DNA of 10,537 bases from Myxococcales bacterium (GTDB lineage: Bacteria > Myxococcota_A > Bradymonadia > UBA4248). The translations under genes and the position numbers were made by a program. Every line of letters begins with the position of its first letter. Within the stretch, counting starts at the first letter, position 1. The stretch spans positions 1 through 10,537 of the forward strand of contig SFMP01000094.1 in NCBI GenBank assembly GCA_004554395.1. The letters run 5' to 3'. Shown in pieces: positions 1 through 6,703 of this stretch. The notes below the pieces were generated by a model. The model was not told the origin of the DNA and did not search any database. It was given only the letters and a program-made list of their open reading frames with translations.

Positions 1-176
1 CCAAAGGGCGAAATAGGGCGATAAAAGCCCGTATTGAGCCCAAAGGGCGAAATAGGGCGATAAAAGCCCGTATTGAGCCCAAAGGGCGAAATAGGGCGAT
101 AAAAGCCCTTATTGAGCCCAAAGGGCGAAATAGGGCGATAAAAGCCCGTATTGAGCCCAAAGGGCGAAATAGGGCG
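1..176. repeat. Tandem array of 39-bp REP-like palindromic units (left array)
   Basis: A 39-bp unit is repeated about 4.5 times and runs off the left window edge. Each unit contains a palindrome, complete at 27-58, 66-97, 105-136 and 144-175. Its arms are GCCC, TATT, GA, GCCC, then an AAA loop, then GGGC, GA, AATA, GGGC, with one extra base after the first GCCC and a tandem G-A mismatch in the stem. The units are almost identical; the third has T in place of G after the first GCCC (position 109). The minus strand is open in all three frames because 39 is a multiple of three, but I see no start codon or ribosome binding site, so I call it a structural repeat. It lies downstream of the transporter gene. 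Confidence 0.9.
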
Positions 177-184
177 TTAGCGGA

Positions 185-211
185 GGCGTATTGAGCGATA
201 GCGAAATAGCC
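185..211. repeat. Degenerate single unit of the REP-like palindrome
   Basis: This has the same layout as the 39-bp array units but a shorter stem: GGC, extra G, TATT, GA, GC, loop GATA, GC, GA, AATA, GCC. The outer pair is GGC/GCC instead of GCCC/GGGC, so both arms differ from the array units while pairing is kept. It shares the CGTATTGAGC and GCGAAATAG cores with both arrays. A small separate hairpin, TTGCC/GGCAA, follows at 228-245. Confidence 0.75.
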
Positions 212-260
212 GCAGCCGCGGAGCGTATTGCCTGCTAGCGGGCAACAGCGCAGCCGAGAT

Positions 261-284
261 CCCCAAAACTAGCGGTATTTGGGG
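261..284 (-). terminator. Hairpin across the transporter stop codon, possible weak terminator
   Basis: CCCCAAA (261-267) and TTTGGGG (278-284) form a perfect 7-bp stem with a 10-base loop that contains the TAG stop codon of the transporter gene (269-271). No T-run follows on the minus strand, so an intrinsic terminator is uncertain. It may instead protect the mRNA 3' end. Confidence 0.4.
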
Positions 285-2818
285 AGTTTCATTTTGTGGC
301 CGATGAACGCGATTTCGGCGGGGAGTAGGATGATGGAGATGACGAGGGCGGAACCGATGGTCGTCATGGTGAGGACGCCGACGCGGCTGATGGGATCGAA
401 ATCAGAGAGGAGGAGAACGGCGAGGCCGGAGCAGAGGAGGAGGTTGGACTGTATGATGGCGCGTCCGGAGCTGCGTAGGGCGACGACGAGTGCGTCTTCG
501 ACGGTGCGTTCGCCGCGGAATTCTTGGCGGAATCGTTGGATGACGTGGATGGAGTTGTCGACGGCGAGGCCGATGCTGATGGTGAAGACGAGTACGGAAG
601 TCGTGTTGAAATTGTAGCCGTAGATGGGGAGGAAAGCGAGTGTCATGGCGAGTGGCAGGACGTTTGGCAAGATGGCGACGACGCCCGACCAAAACGACCG
701 GAAGGCGACGAGGAGGATGGCAAATATGATGATAAATGCCGTGAGTAGCGACGAATAGAGGTCGCTCATGAAGTGGTCGAGACCGAGTGTCGAATTGTAT
801 CCGATGCCGGTGAAACGGGCTTTTGCGCCCGTGGCGGGGAGCGATGATTGGATGGCGTCGTCGACTTTTTCGAGCGTTTGTTGGGATTTTTCGTAGCCGT
901 CGTCGGGGATGCGTAGGGAAATGTGCATGCCTTGGGCGTCGTCGGTCATGAAGCTGGCGTATTGTTTGGGGTTGAATCGTTTGATGCCGAAGAAGACGGC
1001 GTTGAGTTGGGTTTGGTTGGGTGGTGTATCCCAGTCGATGCCGGTTTCGGCGACGATATCGCAGATCGATATTCCCGAGATGATGCCGTCGATGGCGACG
1101 ATTTCTCTTTGGAGTTTGCAGATCGATGCGAGTCGTTCGACGTTTCTGAAACCGTTTGGCTCGTCGATGGTGAGGTCGATTTCGACGGGTAGCATGCCGC
1201 CGAGATGCTCTTCGATGAGGGCATTTGTCATGCTCACGGGGTGGGTATCTTGGAATACGTCGTTGACTTTGCTGTTGAAGCGTATTTGCGAGGCGACGCC
1301 GACACAGGCGATGAGCAAGATGATGGCTGCCGCCACGATGAGAGCGCGATATTTCACCGTAAAGTGCGCCACGCCTTCCATAAAAGTGTCGAATAGCGTC
1401 GGTTTGGAGGGCGTTTTTTGTGCGTTTTGAGCTTGTTGAGCTTCTCGCGACGCAGATTGTTGTGTTTCTAGCGGCAGAGCTTGCGGAATTTCTTGCGACG
1501 CGGGCGTTTCTAGCGGCTGAGCTTGCGAGATTTCTTGCAACGTTGATTTTTGCGCTTCTAGTTGTGTTTCTAGCGGCAGAACTTGCGGAATTTCTTGCGA
1601 CGCGGGCGTTTCTAGGGGCAGGGCATGGTCGCCGTTTTCATCGCCATCGGATACGACGTCTTTTTTTCGTCGAGGATCGAGGTTGATGAGCGATAAAACT
1701 TGGGGCATGAAAAAGATAATGGCGACGTAGATAAACATCACGGCGAGTGCCGTAATGAAGCCAAATCCGTTGAGAATTTTTGCTTTTGCGACGAGTAGGG
1801 ATCCGAATCCGATGCTGGTCGTCGACGTCGTCAGGAGCGAGGCGAGCGCCATGCGATAGACGCCATCGACAATGGCTTTCGTCTTGTCTTTGCCCTTTCG
1901 GCGCTCGTCGAGGATTCGGAATATAATATAGATGCCGTTGGTGACGCCAATGACGAGTATGAGCAATGGCAATGTGTTGTTGATCATCGTCACGGGCATA
2001 TCGTTGATGACCATGATCGAAATCGACCACAAGATAACGCATCCGATACATGCCAAAGGCATAATCGCTTGCCAAAACGATTTGAAGATGACGATCATCG
2101 CAATGACATATAACAATCCTACGACGGGCCATAGATGCAATTGCTCGCGCTTCATCGTGTCGACGGTCATGGCTCGAATATAGGGCAATCCGCCATAGGA
2201 AATCGCATACGCGCCGCGTTCGCCATTGCTACGCCATTGGTCGATTTTCGCTTCGATTTCGCGGAAAATGGGCATAAAAGCCTCGGGCGATGCATTGTCT
2301 TCGGGCAAAGAAATCGTAATGAGCGCATGTTGCCCATTTGCCGAAATGAGATTACCGCGCAATAGATCGGATGTTTCGACGCGCGATGCGATTTTTTCGA
2401 CTTGATCGGGCGATAATTCGCCATCGGGAATGAGATCGGGCAGTTTTCCGCGCAATAGGGCTCTGGCGCCAGCATCGCTGCTATCGGGGACTTTCGACAA
2501 GCTATAGGCACCCGATATGCCATCGACAGTTTCGACGCGTTCGGTCAAGTCGCGCAAATCGGCAAGCGACTTTGCATTGACGATCGATTCGGGCGCCGAA
2601 AAGACGAGCAAAAAGAGATTCGAATTGCTGCCGTATTTTTCTTCGAACGAATGTTGATAGGCGATTTCTTCGTCGCTGAATTCGAGCATCGCATCGGGGC
2701 TAAAATCGAATCGTAGCTTGGGCAATTGCGTTGCAGCCAAGAGCGATATGAGAATGAAAAAGCCGATGACAAACCATCGCTTCGCCAAATTAAATTGGAG
2801 TACGTCCTTAAAACTCAT
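269..2818 (-). CDS. MMPL/RND-superfamily inner-membrane transporter
   Basis: This is an 849-residue protein with the duplicated RND/MMPL layout: one membrane segment (about 15-32), a large extracytoplasmic domain (35-228), five membrane segments (229-380), a cytoplasmic linker (381-488), a membrane segment (491-511), a second extracytoplasmic domain (512-688) and five final segments (690-840). Such proteins export lipids or other hydrophobic compounds, usually driven by protons; the substrate cannot be told from sequence. The second half keeps an acidic residue in a membrane segment (D754 in GLAVDNSIHVIQRFRQE), while the equivalent place in the first half is N294 (GVTNGIYIIFR). I chose the ATG at 2818, with GGAG 11 bases upstream (2830-2833), over an upstream in-frame TTG at 2842 that has no ribosome binding site. 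The linker carries a tandem repeat. It follows truB after a 361-bp gap, so it probably has its own promoter. Confidence 0.9.
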   Translation of the reverse strand: MSFKDVLQFNLAKRWFVIGFFILISLLAATQLPKLRFDFSPDAMLEFSDEEIAYQHSFEEKYGSNSNLFLLVFSAPESIVNAKSLADLRDLTERVETVDGISGAYSLSKVPDSSDAGARALLRGKLPDLIPDGELSPDQVEKIASRVETSDLLRGNLISANGQHALITISLPEDNASPEAFMPIFREIEAKIDQWRSNGERGAYAISYGGLPYIRAMTVDTMKREQLHLWPVVGLLYVIAMIVIFKSFWQAIMPLACIGCVILWSISIMVINDMPVTMINNTLPLLILVIGVTNGIYIIFRILDERRKGKDKTKAIVDGVYRMALASLLTTSTTSIGFGSLLVAKAKILNGFGFITALAVMFIYVAIIFFMPQVLSLINLDPRRKKDVVSDGDENGDHALPLETPASQEIPQVLPLETQLEAQKSTLQEISQAQPLETPASQEIPQALPLETQQSASREAQQAQNAQKTPSKPTLFDTFMEGVAHFTVKYRALIVAAAIILLIACVGVASQIRFNSKVNDVFQDTHPVSMTNALIEEHLGGMLPVEIDLTIDEPNGFRNVERLASICKLQREIVAIDGIISGISICDIVAETGIDWDTPPNQTQLNAVFFGIKRFNPKQYASFMTDDAQGMHISLRIPDDGYEKSQQTLEKVDDAIQSSLPATGAKARFTGIGYNSTLGLDHFMSDLYSSLLTAFIIIFAILLVAFRSFWSGVVAILPNVLPLAMTLAFLPIYGYNFNTTSVLVFTISIGLAVDNSIHVIQRFRQEFRGERTVEDALVVALRSSGRAIIQSNLLLCSGLAVLLLSDFDPISRVGVLTMTTIGSALVISIILLPAEIAFIGHKMKLPKYR
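1459..1621 (-). repeat. In-gene tandem repeat, 102-bp period (34 residues), in the transporter linker
   Basis: Two nearly identical segments at about 1459-1519 and 1561-1621 are offset by 102 bp. The repeat encodes PLETPASQEIPQ at residues 401-412 and again at 435-446, with PLET recurring four times across the linker. The reading frame is kept because 102 is a multiple of three. The encoded stretch is rich in Pro, Gln, Glu and Ser and is probably disordered. It joins the two halves of the transporter on the cytoplasmic side. Confidence 0.85.
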
Positions 2819-2863
2819 CGTCGTAGAAACTCCATGACCCAAAATTAAGCGTTATCGGTGATT

Positions 2864-2904
2864 CGCACGCAATACTATCAAATTGCACCGCAATTTATCG
2901 TGCG
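2864..2904 (-). promoter_or_regulatory. Two-stem palindrome in the transporter leader
   Basis: An inner perfect 7-bp stem, AAATTGC (2880-2886) with GCAATTT (2890-2896), has a 3-base loop. It is enclosed by an outer perfect 6-bp stem, CGCACG (2864-2869) with CGTGCG (2899-2904). The internal loop is asymmetric, with 10 bases on one side and 2 on the other. It lies 46 bases upstream of the transporter ATG. It could be an RNA control element in the 5' leader or an operator; which one is not decidable here. Confidence 0.45.
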
Positions 2905-3033
2905 CAAAAACCACAAAGAGGCTACGAACGATGAAATATTTTTTTTATTCGTTTTTGTACCGTGAAATTTCCATGACAATTTTATGCATGTGAGGTTTTT
3001 GTGGGGGGACTAGCCCACGGATTGCGCCGTTGG

Positions 3034-3065
3034 GCGCCATCGCCTTTGAGCGCCATCGCCTTTGG
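3034..3065. repeat. 16-bp tandem duplication
   Basis: GCGCCATCGCCTTTGA (3034-3049) is followed directly by GCGCCATCGCCTTTGG (3050-3065). It lies in the gap between truB and the transporter gene and is not in a credible gene. Confidence 0.85.
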
Positions 3066-3082
3066 GCGTATGGTTGGGTAAT

Positions 3083-3161
3083 TGGGCGCCGACGATGGCA
3101 TTAAACGCCCATCGGGGCTCATGCAGGCGTAGATCCGACGTCGGCTGTCCGCTGGGGGGAA
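3083..3161 (-). pseudogene. Shrunken tandem copy of the truB 3' end
   Basis: Positions 3083-3124 match 3162-3202, which covers the truB stop codon and last codons, with only a few differences over about 42 bases. The stretch then continues with AGGCGTAGATC, as in truB near 3235-3247, and with a version of truB 3279-3308 ending in GGGGGGAATGGG. The order is the same as in truB but two internal segments are missing. The simplest reading is a tandem duplication of about 3162-3308 with TGGG at the junction, followed by internal deletions and drift in the outer copy. It is non-functional. Confidence 0.6.
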
Positions 3162-3179
3162 TGGGCGCCGACAATGGCA

Positions 3180-4088
3180 TTAACCCCCGTCTGGGCTCAT
3201 GCGCGTGATTTCCATTTTTTGGGAGAGTTTGACGAAGGCGTAGATCGTGCCTGGATCTTCCATTTGAACGCGGTAGAGTTCGACATCGGCAGTTCGCGGG
3301 GGGAATGGGAAATGGACGTGTTTTCCTTTGAATAATCGATCGATATCGTCTGGGGTGACGATGAGACACGGCGTCGAACGAAAGATTTCGCACGGTTCGA
3401 TGAGCATCGATTCGATATCGTCGCAAGCGCAGATTTGATCGAGAGATTTGGCTCGATCGATGGAGATATCGCATGAACGCGTGCGAACGAGAGATCGGAG
3501 CGAGGCGGCGGAGTGGAGTTTTTTGCCCAAATCGCGCGCTATCGATCGGATATAGGTGCCTCCCGAGCAAGTGATATCGACGACGAGTTCGGGCATTTGC
3601 CCGGGGCGTGTGCGATACGAAACGACGTCGATATCGTAGATTTCGACGAGTTTGGGATCGATTTCGACGTGGCCACCATTTCGCATGACTTCGTAGGCGC
3701 GAGCACCGTCGACGTGAACGGCAGAATAATCGGGGGGCGTTTGCCAAATTTTACCGCGAAAATCGGCGAGCGCCGAGCGTATAGCTTCGATATCGATGTG
3801 TTCATAAGGCGCAGTTCTGATGATATCGCCTTCGGCGTCGTCGGTCGTCGTCTGCGCACCGATGCAAATCGTCGCGCGATACGATTTCGTATCGCTCAAA
3901 AAAAACTGCAACATACGCGTCGCGCGACCGAGGGCGACGACGAGAACGCCCGTTGCCAGCGGATCGAGTGTTCCACCGTGCCCAAATTTAATGCTGCGAC
4001 GCTTGAGCGAAAATTTTTTGTTGAGCCGACGCAACACGTCGTATGACGACAGCCCGTATGGCTTGTCGATGATGAGAAAACCATTCAT
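3180..4088 (-). CDS. truB: tRNA pseudouridine(55) synthase TruB
   Basis: This 302-residue protein is close to the usual length of TruB, which converts uridine 55 in the T-loop of elongator tRNAs to pseudouridine in the cytoplasm. The start MNGFLIIDKPYGLSS is the typical TruB opening. The catalytic loop GHGGTLDPLATGVL holds the nucleophile D42. Y70 lies in the conserved strand (SYRATICIGAQ), QTPPDYSAVHVDGARAY is at 116-132, and GGTYIRSIARDLG (176-188) carries the conserved arginine R181. The C-terminal part (about 245-302) fits the small PUA-like TruB domain. It starts 21 bases after the sigma-factor stop, so the two are probably co-transcribed. The best upstream AGGA is about 12 bases from the ATG, which is far. 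The last codons lie in a sequence that is repeated just downstream, so the extreme C-terminus may be recently altered. Confidence 0.96.
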   Translation of the reverse strand: MNGFLIIDKPYGLSSYDVLRRLNKKFSLKRRSIKFGHGGTLDPLATGVLVVALGRATRMLQFFLSDTKSYRATICIGAQTTTDDAEGDIIRTAPYEHIDIEAIRSALADFRGKIWQTPPDYSAVHVDGARAYEVMRNGGHVEIDPKLVEIYDIDVVSYRTRPGQMPELVVDITCSGGTYIRSIARDLGKKLHSAASLRSLVRTRSCDISIDRAKSLDQICACDDIESMLIEPCEIFRSTPCLIVTPDDIDRLFKGKHVHFPFPPRTADVELYRVQMEDPGTIYAFVKLSQKMEITRMSPDGG

Positions 4089-4109
4089 AGGCTGTAGCCG
4101 TCCTTATTT

Positions 4110-4712
4110 TTACTTTTTCGATTTGATGTCTTTGTTTTCGAGATAGTACCGGAGAGCGGCTTGTAAATTGATGCGAGCGTAGTGAAGCCGGCTCATGACG
4201 GTGCCAATTTGGATATTGAGAATATCGGCGATTTCTTTGTACGAAAGCCCATCGATATCGCAGAGCGTGAGGGCGGCGCGTTGTTTTTCCGAGAGCGTAT
4301 CGAGTGCCGCCGCAATTTTTTCGCGCAACTCGGCGCATTCGCAAGCGCGTTCGGGATTGAGCCCAATCGGCGGCGTTATCATGCCATCGCCACTGGCGTA
4401 ATTCGCTTGAAAATCGTTGTCGAATTCGGTTTCGGCAGCCGTACGCTTTCGTCGATATTTGTCGATAGCCAAGTTGTTGGCGATGCGAAATGCCCAAGTC
4501 GAAAAATTCGTCCCCGGTTGGTATTTGTCGATGTGCTGATAAATGCGCACGAAGACTTCTTGAGCGAGTTCGTAGGCATCTTCGCGATTGCGCACGATTC
4601 CATAGACGATACCGATGATGCGGTCTTTATATCGCCAATAGATCTGCTCAAAAGCGGCTTTATCGCCGTCTTTTATCTTTAAGACGAGTTGTTCGTCGGT
4701 CGAAGAATCCAT
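4110..4712 (-). CDS. ECF-family (RpoE-like) RNA polymerase sigma factor
   Basis: This is a 200-residue sigma-70 family protein of extracytoplasmic-function size, which directs RNA polymerase to a small set of promoters. Region 2 covers about 14-90, with DAYELAQEVFVRIYQHI and FSTWAFRIANNLAIDKYRR, the core-binding and -10 reading helices. Region 4 covers about 130-188, with LDTLSEKQRAALTL and the helix-turn-helix GLSYKEIADILNIQIGTVMSRL that reads the -35 element. The start TDEQLVLKIKDGDKAAFEQIY is typical of the family. I chose the ATG at 4712; an in-frame TTG at 4775 lies inside the upstream terminator hairpin. No good Shine-Dalgarno sequence precedes 4712. No anti-sigma gene is next to it: truB follows, and the upstream membrane protein has a kinase-like rather than an anti-sigma fold. 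It may be controlled by transcription or by a partner elsewhere. Confidence 0.93.
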   Translation of the reverse strand: MDSSTDEQLVLKIKDGDKAAFEQIYWRYKDRIIGIVYGIVRNREDAYELAQEVFVRIYQHIDKYQPGTNFSTWAFRIANNLAIDKYRRKRTAAETEFDNDFQANYASGDGMITPPIGLNPERACECAELREKIAAALDTLSEKQRAALTLCDIDGLSYKEIADILNIQIGTVMSRLHYARINLQAALRYYLENKDIKSKK

Positions 4713-4730
4713 AGGAACTCGTGCGTAGCC

Positions 4731-4770
4731 AAAAACAACCCCCAAAGGCGAGCAAAAGCGCGCTTGGGGG
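4731..4770 (-). terminator. Rho-independent terminator between the pseudokinase and sigma-factor genes
   Basis: On the minus strand CCCCCAA (4770-4764) pairs with TTGGGGG (4745-4739). The stem can be extended by GCG/CGC after a 2-base bulge. A T-rich tail, TTGTTTTT, follows at 4738-4731. It ends only 18 bases before the sigma-factor ATG at 4712. It would therefore stop transcripts from the pseudokinase gene, or act as an attenuator if the sigma promoter lies upstream of it. Confidence 0.7.
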
Positions 4771-4801
4771 CTCAATACAAAAGATATGTCGACGATTCGT
4801 A

Positions 4802-4845
4802 TAGAACGCGTCGAACTAACGACTAGAACGCGTCGAACTAACGAC
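4802..4845. repeat. 22-bp perfect tandem duplication across the pseudokinase stop codon
   Basis: The 22-base segment at 4802-4823 is repeated exactly at 4824-4845. The second copy contains the TAG stop (4838-4840) and part of the last codons of the pseudokinase gene. The period is not a multiple of three. The other copy lies just downstream of the gene, so it does not alter the protein. Confidence 0.92.
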
Positions 4846-6703
4846 CATACGAAACGGGTAGCGAAACGCGTTTAACCGTGCCGCCAAACGGGCGGAATTT
4901 AATCGAAGAGAGCGATGAAATCAAACACGCACCGAGCTCGCCGGGGATCGACGACGAGAAACTACGCGTCGTACCGGTTTGGTTGATGACGAAGTCGATC
5001 TTTCCCGATACGCCACGGCCGCCCGCGTATTTGGCAAAGCAATCGGCTTGTTTTCGATAGACGCGCGGGCTCATGACTTCTTCTTCGATTTCCCAATCCG
5101 AGAGCGGTTCAAGCTCTTCGCCATCTTGCCCAGTGAAGACGAACGTATCGATTTCTTCGCCAAATGGATTGTTGGCGCCAGCGCCACCAGGTCGTTTGCG
5201 TTTGCCGGCGAATTTTTTGCGATGTTCGGCTTCCCAAGCGGCGAGTGCGGCCTCGCGCTCGGCTTCTGTCGCCTTTGGATCGAAGAGTGCTTTTGCTTTG
5301 CTATCGTCCATATTGAGCGAAACTTCTTCGATCTTCGGAGCTTCGAACGTCTTTTCGAATGGGGCAAACGCGCCGGCGACGTCGAGGGGCTTCGGTTCGG
5401 GCAATAGCAACAAGATGATGAACGGAACGCATGCAAAGGCAGCAATGACACCCAAAACGATGACGGCGCCACTGACGCCCGCCGCTTTGACGCGTTTTTG
5501 TTTTTGCAACTCTTGTTCGGCTTTCACTCTGCGATTGTGGTCGCGCGTTGGGAGGTATTCTTCGATCTCCTTTTTAAACTCGTCGATCGAGCCCAAGTTT
5601 TGGTGTTTCTTCGTCTGGGTGTTGAACATCCCCGTTGATTCGTTGATTTCGTCGTCGTAGAATCGCTTCATGATGGCGGCATGATCGAACGGACCGTAAT
5701 CGACGCCATCGCGAACGAAGATCCAGACGTCTTGACGGACGGCTCGCGGTCGTGCACCGCTCGAACATTTGTCGAAGAGATCGGGCTTGCGCGGCGCCGC
5801 CATGCTCGGATCGACGACGGCAAAATCGCCACTTGGCAAGAGAGCTCGCAAATCGTTGACCCCGACGACGATCGACGACAAATCGTTATCGGCAGGCGCA
5901 TCGACAGCCGTTTTGAGCGTATCTTTGAACTCCGCTATCGTCGCAAATCGCGCGCTCGGGTCGTCTTGCGTGCCTCGAATGAGCGCTTCGCGCACCGACG
6001 ACGAAACGCCCGGAATGCGCGCGATAAACGCCTCGACTGGGCCATCGGTGAAATCGGCAATCGCCATACTGCTGAGCAATTCAGCCATGAGCACGGCCAA
6101 CGAATAGACATCGGATGGCGCCGTTGGCTCGCCTCCCGCCCGAACTTCGGGCGCGACAAAAGGCGAATTCAAATATCGGGTTTTGACCTCGCTCGCTAAG
6201 CAATGCTCTGCAATCCATGCGCAGAGAAAATTCGCCACGCGAATACGACCTTGATTGGTGACAAATATCGAGGTGGGGCGGAGTGATCCATAGAAATAGC
6301 CCTTTTTGTGCAAGAGCTCGAGGCCGAGGCAAATATGCGCCAAAAAGCTATAGGCGACTTTGAGCCCCAATATCTGACCGCGTCCGCGGCGCACAGCCAA
6401 GTGATTGTCGAGCGTTTCGCCGACGACGGGTTCCATCTCGACGCAACTCACGCCTTCGACGACTTCGAAATCTTTGAGGCCAGCAATGCTCTTGTGCTGA
6501 ATCGTGCGCACATCCGAGGCAATGTGGCGGATTTCATCGCAACGCGCGTCGTCGCATTCAATGGCGAGAAATTCGACGAGCCGTTGTTCTCCACACGACG
6601 AATCTTTGACAAGCGCTAGCGTTCCAAGCGCCGTTTCGGCCATCACCGCTTCGATTTCGAAACGATCTGCAAAGACTTCTCCCACTCGAAAATTCTGATC
6701 CAT
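4838..6703 (-). CDS. Membrane pseudokinase: kinase-like + GYF-like + TM + AgmX/TonB_C-like domains
   Basis: This 621-residue protein joins four parts. Residues 10-265 have a Ser/Thr kinase fold (FVAPEV 182-187, DVYSLAVLMAELL 198-210). The catalytic residues are lost: the HRD-L-K-P-x-N loop reads YGSLRPTS (138-145), with serine in place of aspartate, DFG reads NFL (158-160), and no VAIK-type lysine is clear near 41-46. It is therefore probably a pseudokinase. Residues 326-383 (VWIFVRDGVDYGPF) resemble the GYF_2/DUF4339 domain. A basic stretch precedes one membrane helix (412-435), and a charged linker leads to a C-terminal domain (555-621) with C555 and C593, like the AgmX/PglI TonB-type domain of myxobacteria. 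The kinase part should be cytoplasmic and the tail periplasmic. The start ATG overlaps the previous stop by one base (TAATG), suggesting translational coupling with the lipoprotein. Its partner and output are unknown. Confidence 0.88.
   Translation of the reverse strand: MDQNFRVGEVFADRFEIEAVMAETALGTLALVKDSSCGEQRLVEFLAIECDDARCDEIRHIASDVRTIQHKSIAGLKDFEVVEGVSCVEMEPVVGETLDNHLAVRRGRGQILGLKVAYSFLAHICLGLELLHKKGYFYGSLRPTSIFVTNQGRIRVANFLCAWIAEHCLASEVKTRYLNSPFVAPEVRAGGEPTAPSDVYSLAVLMAELLSSMAIADFTDGPVEAFIARIPGVSSSVREALIRGTQDDPSARFATIAEFKDTLKTAVDAPADNDLSSIVVGVNDLRALLPSGDFAVVDPSMAAPRKPDLFDKCSSGARPRAVRQDVWIFVRDGVDYGPFDHAAIMKRFYDDEINESTGMFNTQTKKHQNLGSIDEFKKEIEEYLPTRDHNRRVKAEQELQKQKRVKAAGVSGAVIVLGVIAAFACVPFIILLLLPEPKPLDVAGAFAPFEKTFEAPKIEEVSLNMDDSKAKALFDPKATEAEREAALAAWEAEHRKKFAGKRKRPGGAGANNPFGEEIDTFVFTGQDGEELEPLSDWEIEEEVMSPRVYRKQADCFAKYAGGRGVSGKIDFVINQTGTTRSFSSSIPGELGACLISSLSSIKFRPFGGTVKRVSLPVSYGR

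Larger units (their letters stand above)
2819..3179. other. 361-bp intergenic region between truB and the transporter gene
   Basis: No credible gene lies here. It holds, in the direction of transcription (right to left), a shrunken copy of the truB 3' end (3083-3161), a 16-bp tandem repeat (3034-3065), a short GTGGG/CCCAC hairpin near 3000-3018, an A/T-rich stretch around 2936-2985, and a two-stem palindrome (2864-2904) just upstream of the transporter start. The transporter promoter is probably inside it, but I could not identify convincing -35 and -10 boxes. Confidence 0.7.

Noticed and set aside
1..176. CRISPR array
   Set aside because: The 39-bp units follow each other directly with no unique spacers, and no cas gene is present.
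1638..2132. Open frame of 164 codons inside the transporter gene
   Set aside because: It overlaps a membrane-rich part of a well-supported protein in another frame and has low-quality, basic and histidine-rich content typical of a shadow frame.
3010..3747. Open frame of 245 codons on the minus strand overlapping truB
   Set aside because: It is a shifted frame of truB, very rich in arginine, has no family resemblance, and runs into the repeat region; TruB itself matches its family from end to end.
5681..6199. Plus-strand open frame of 172 codons opposite the pseudokinase
   Set aside because: It is arginine-rich, antisense to a multi-domain protein, and has no ribosome binding site or domain.
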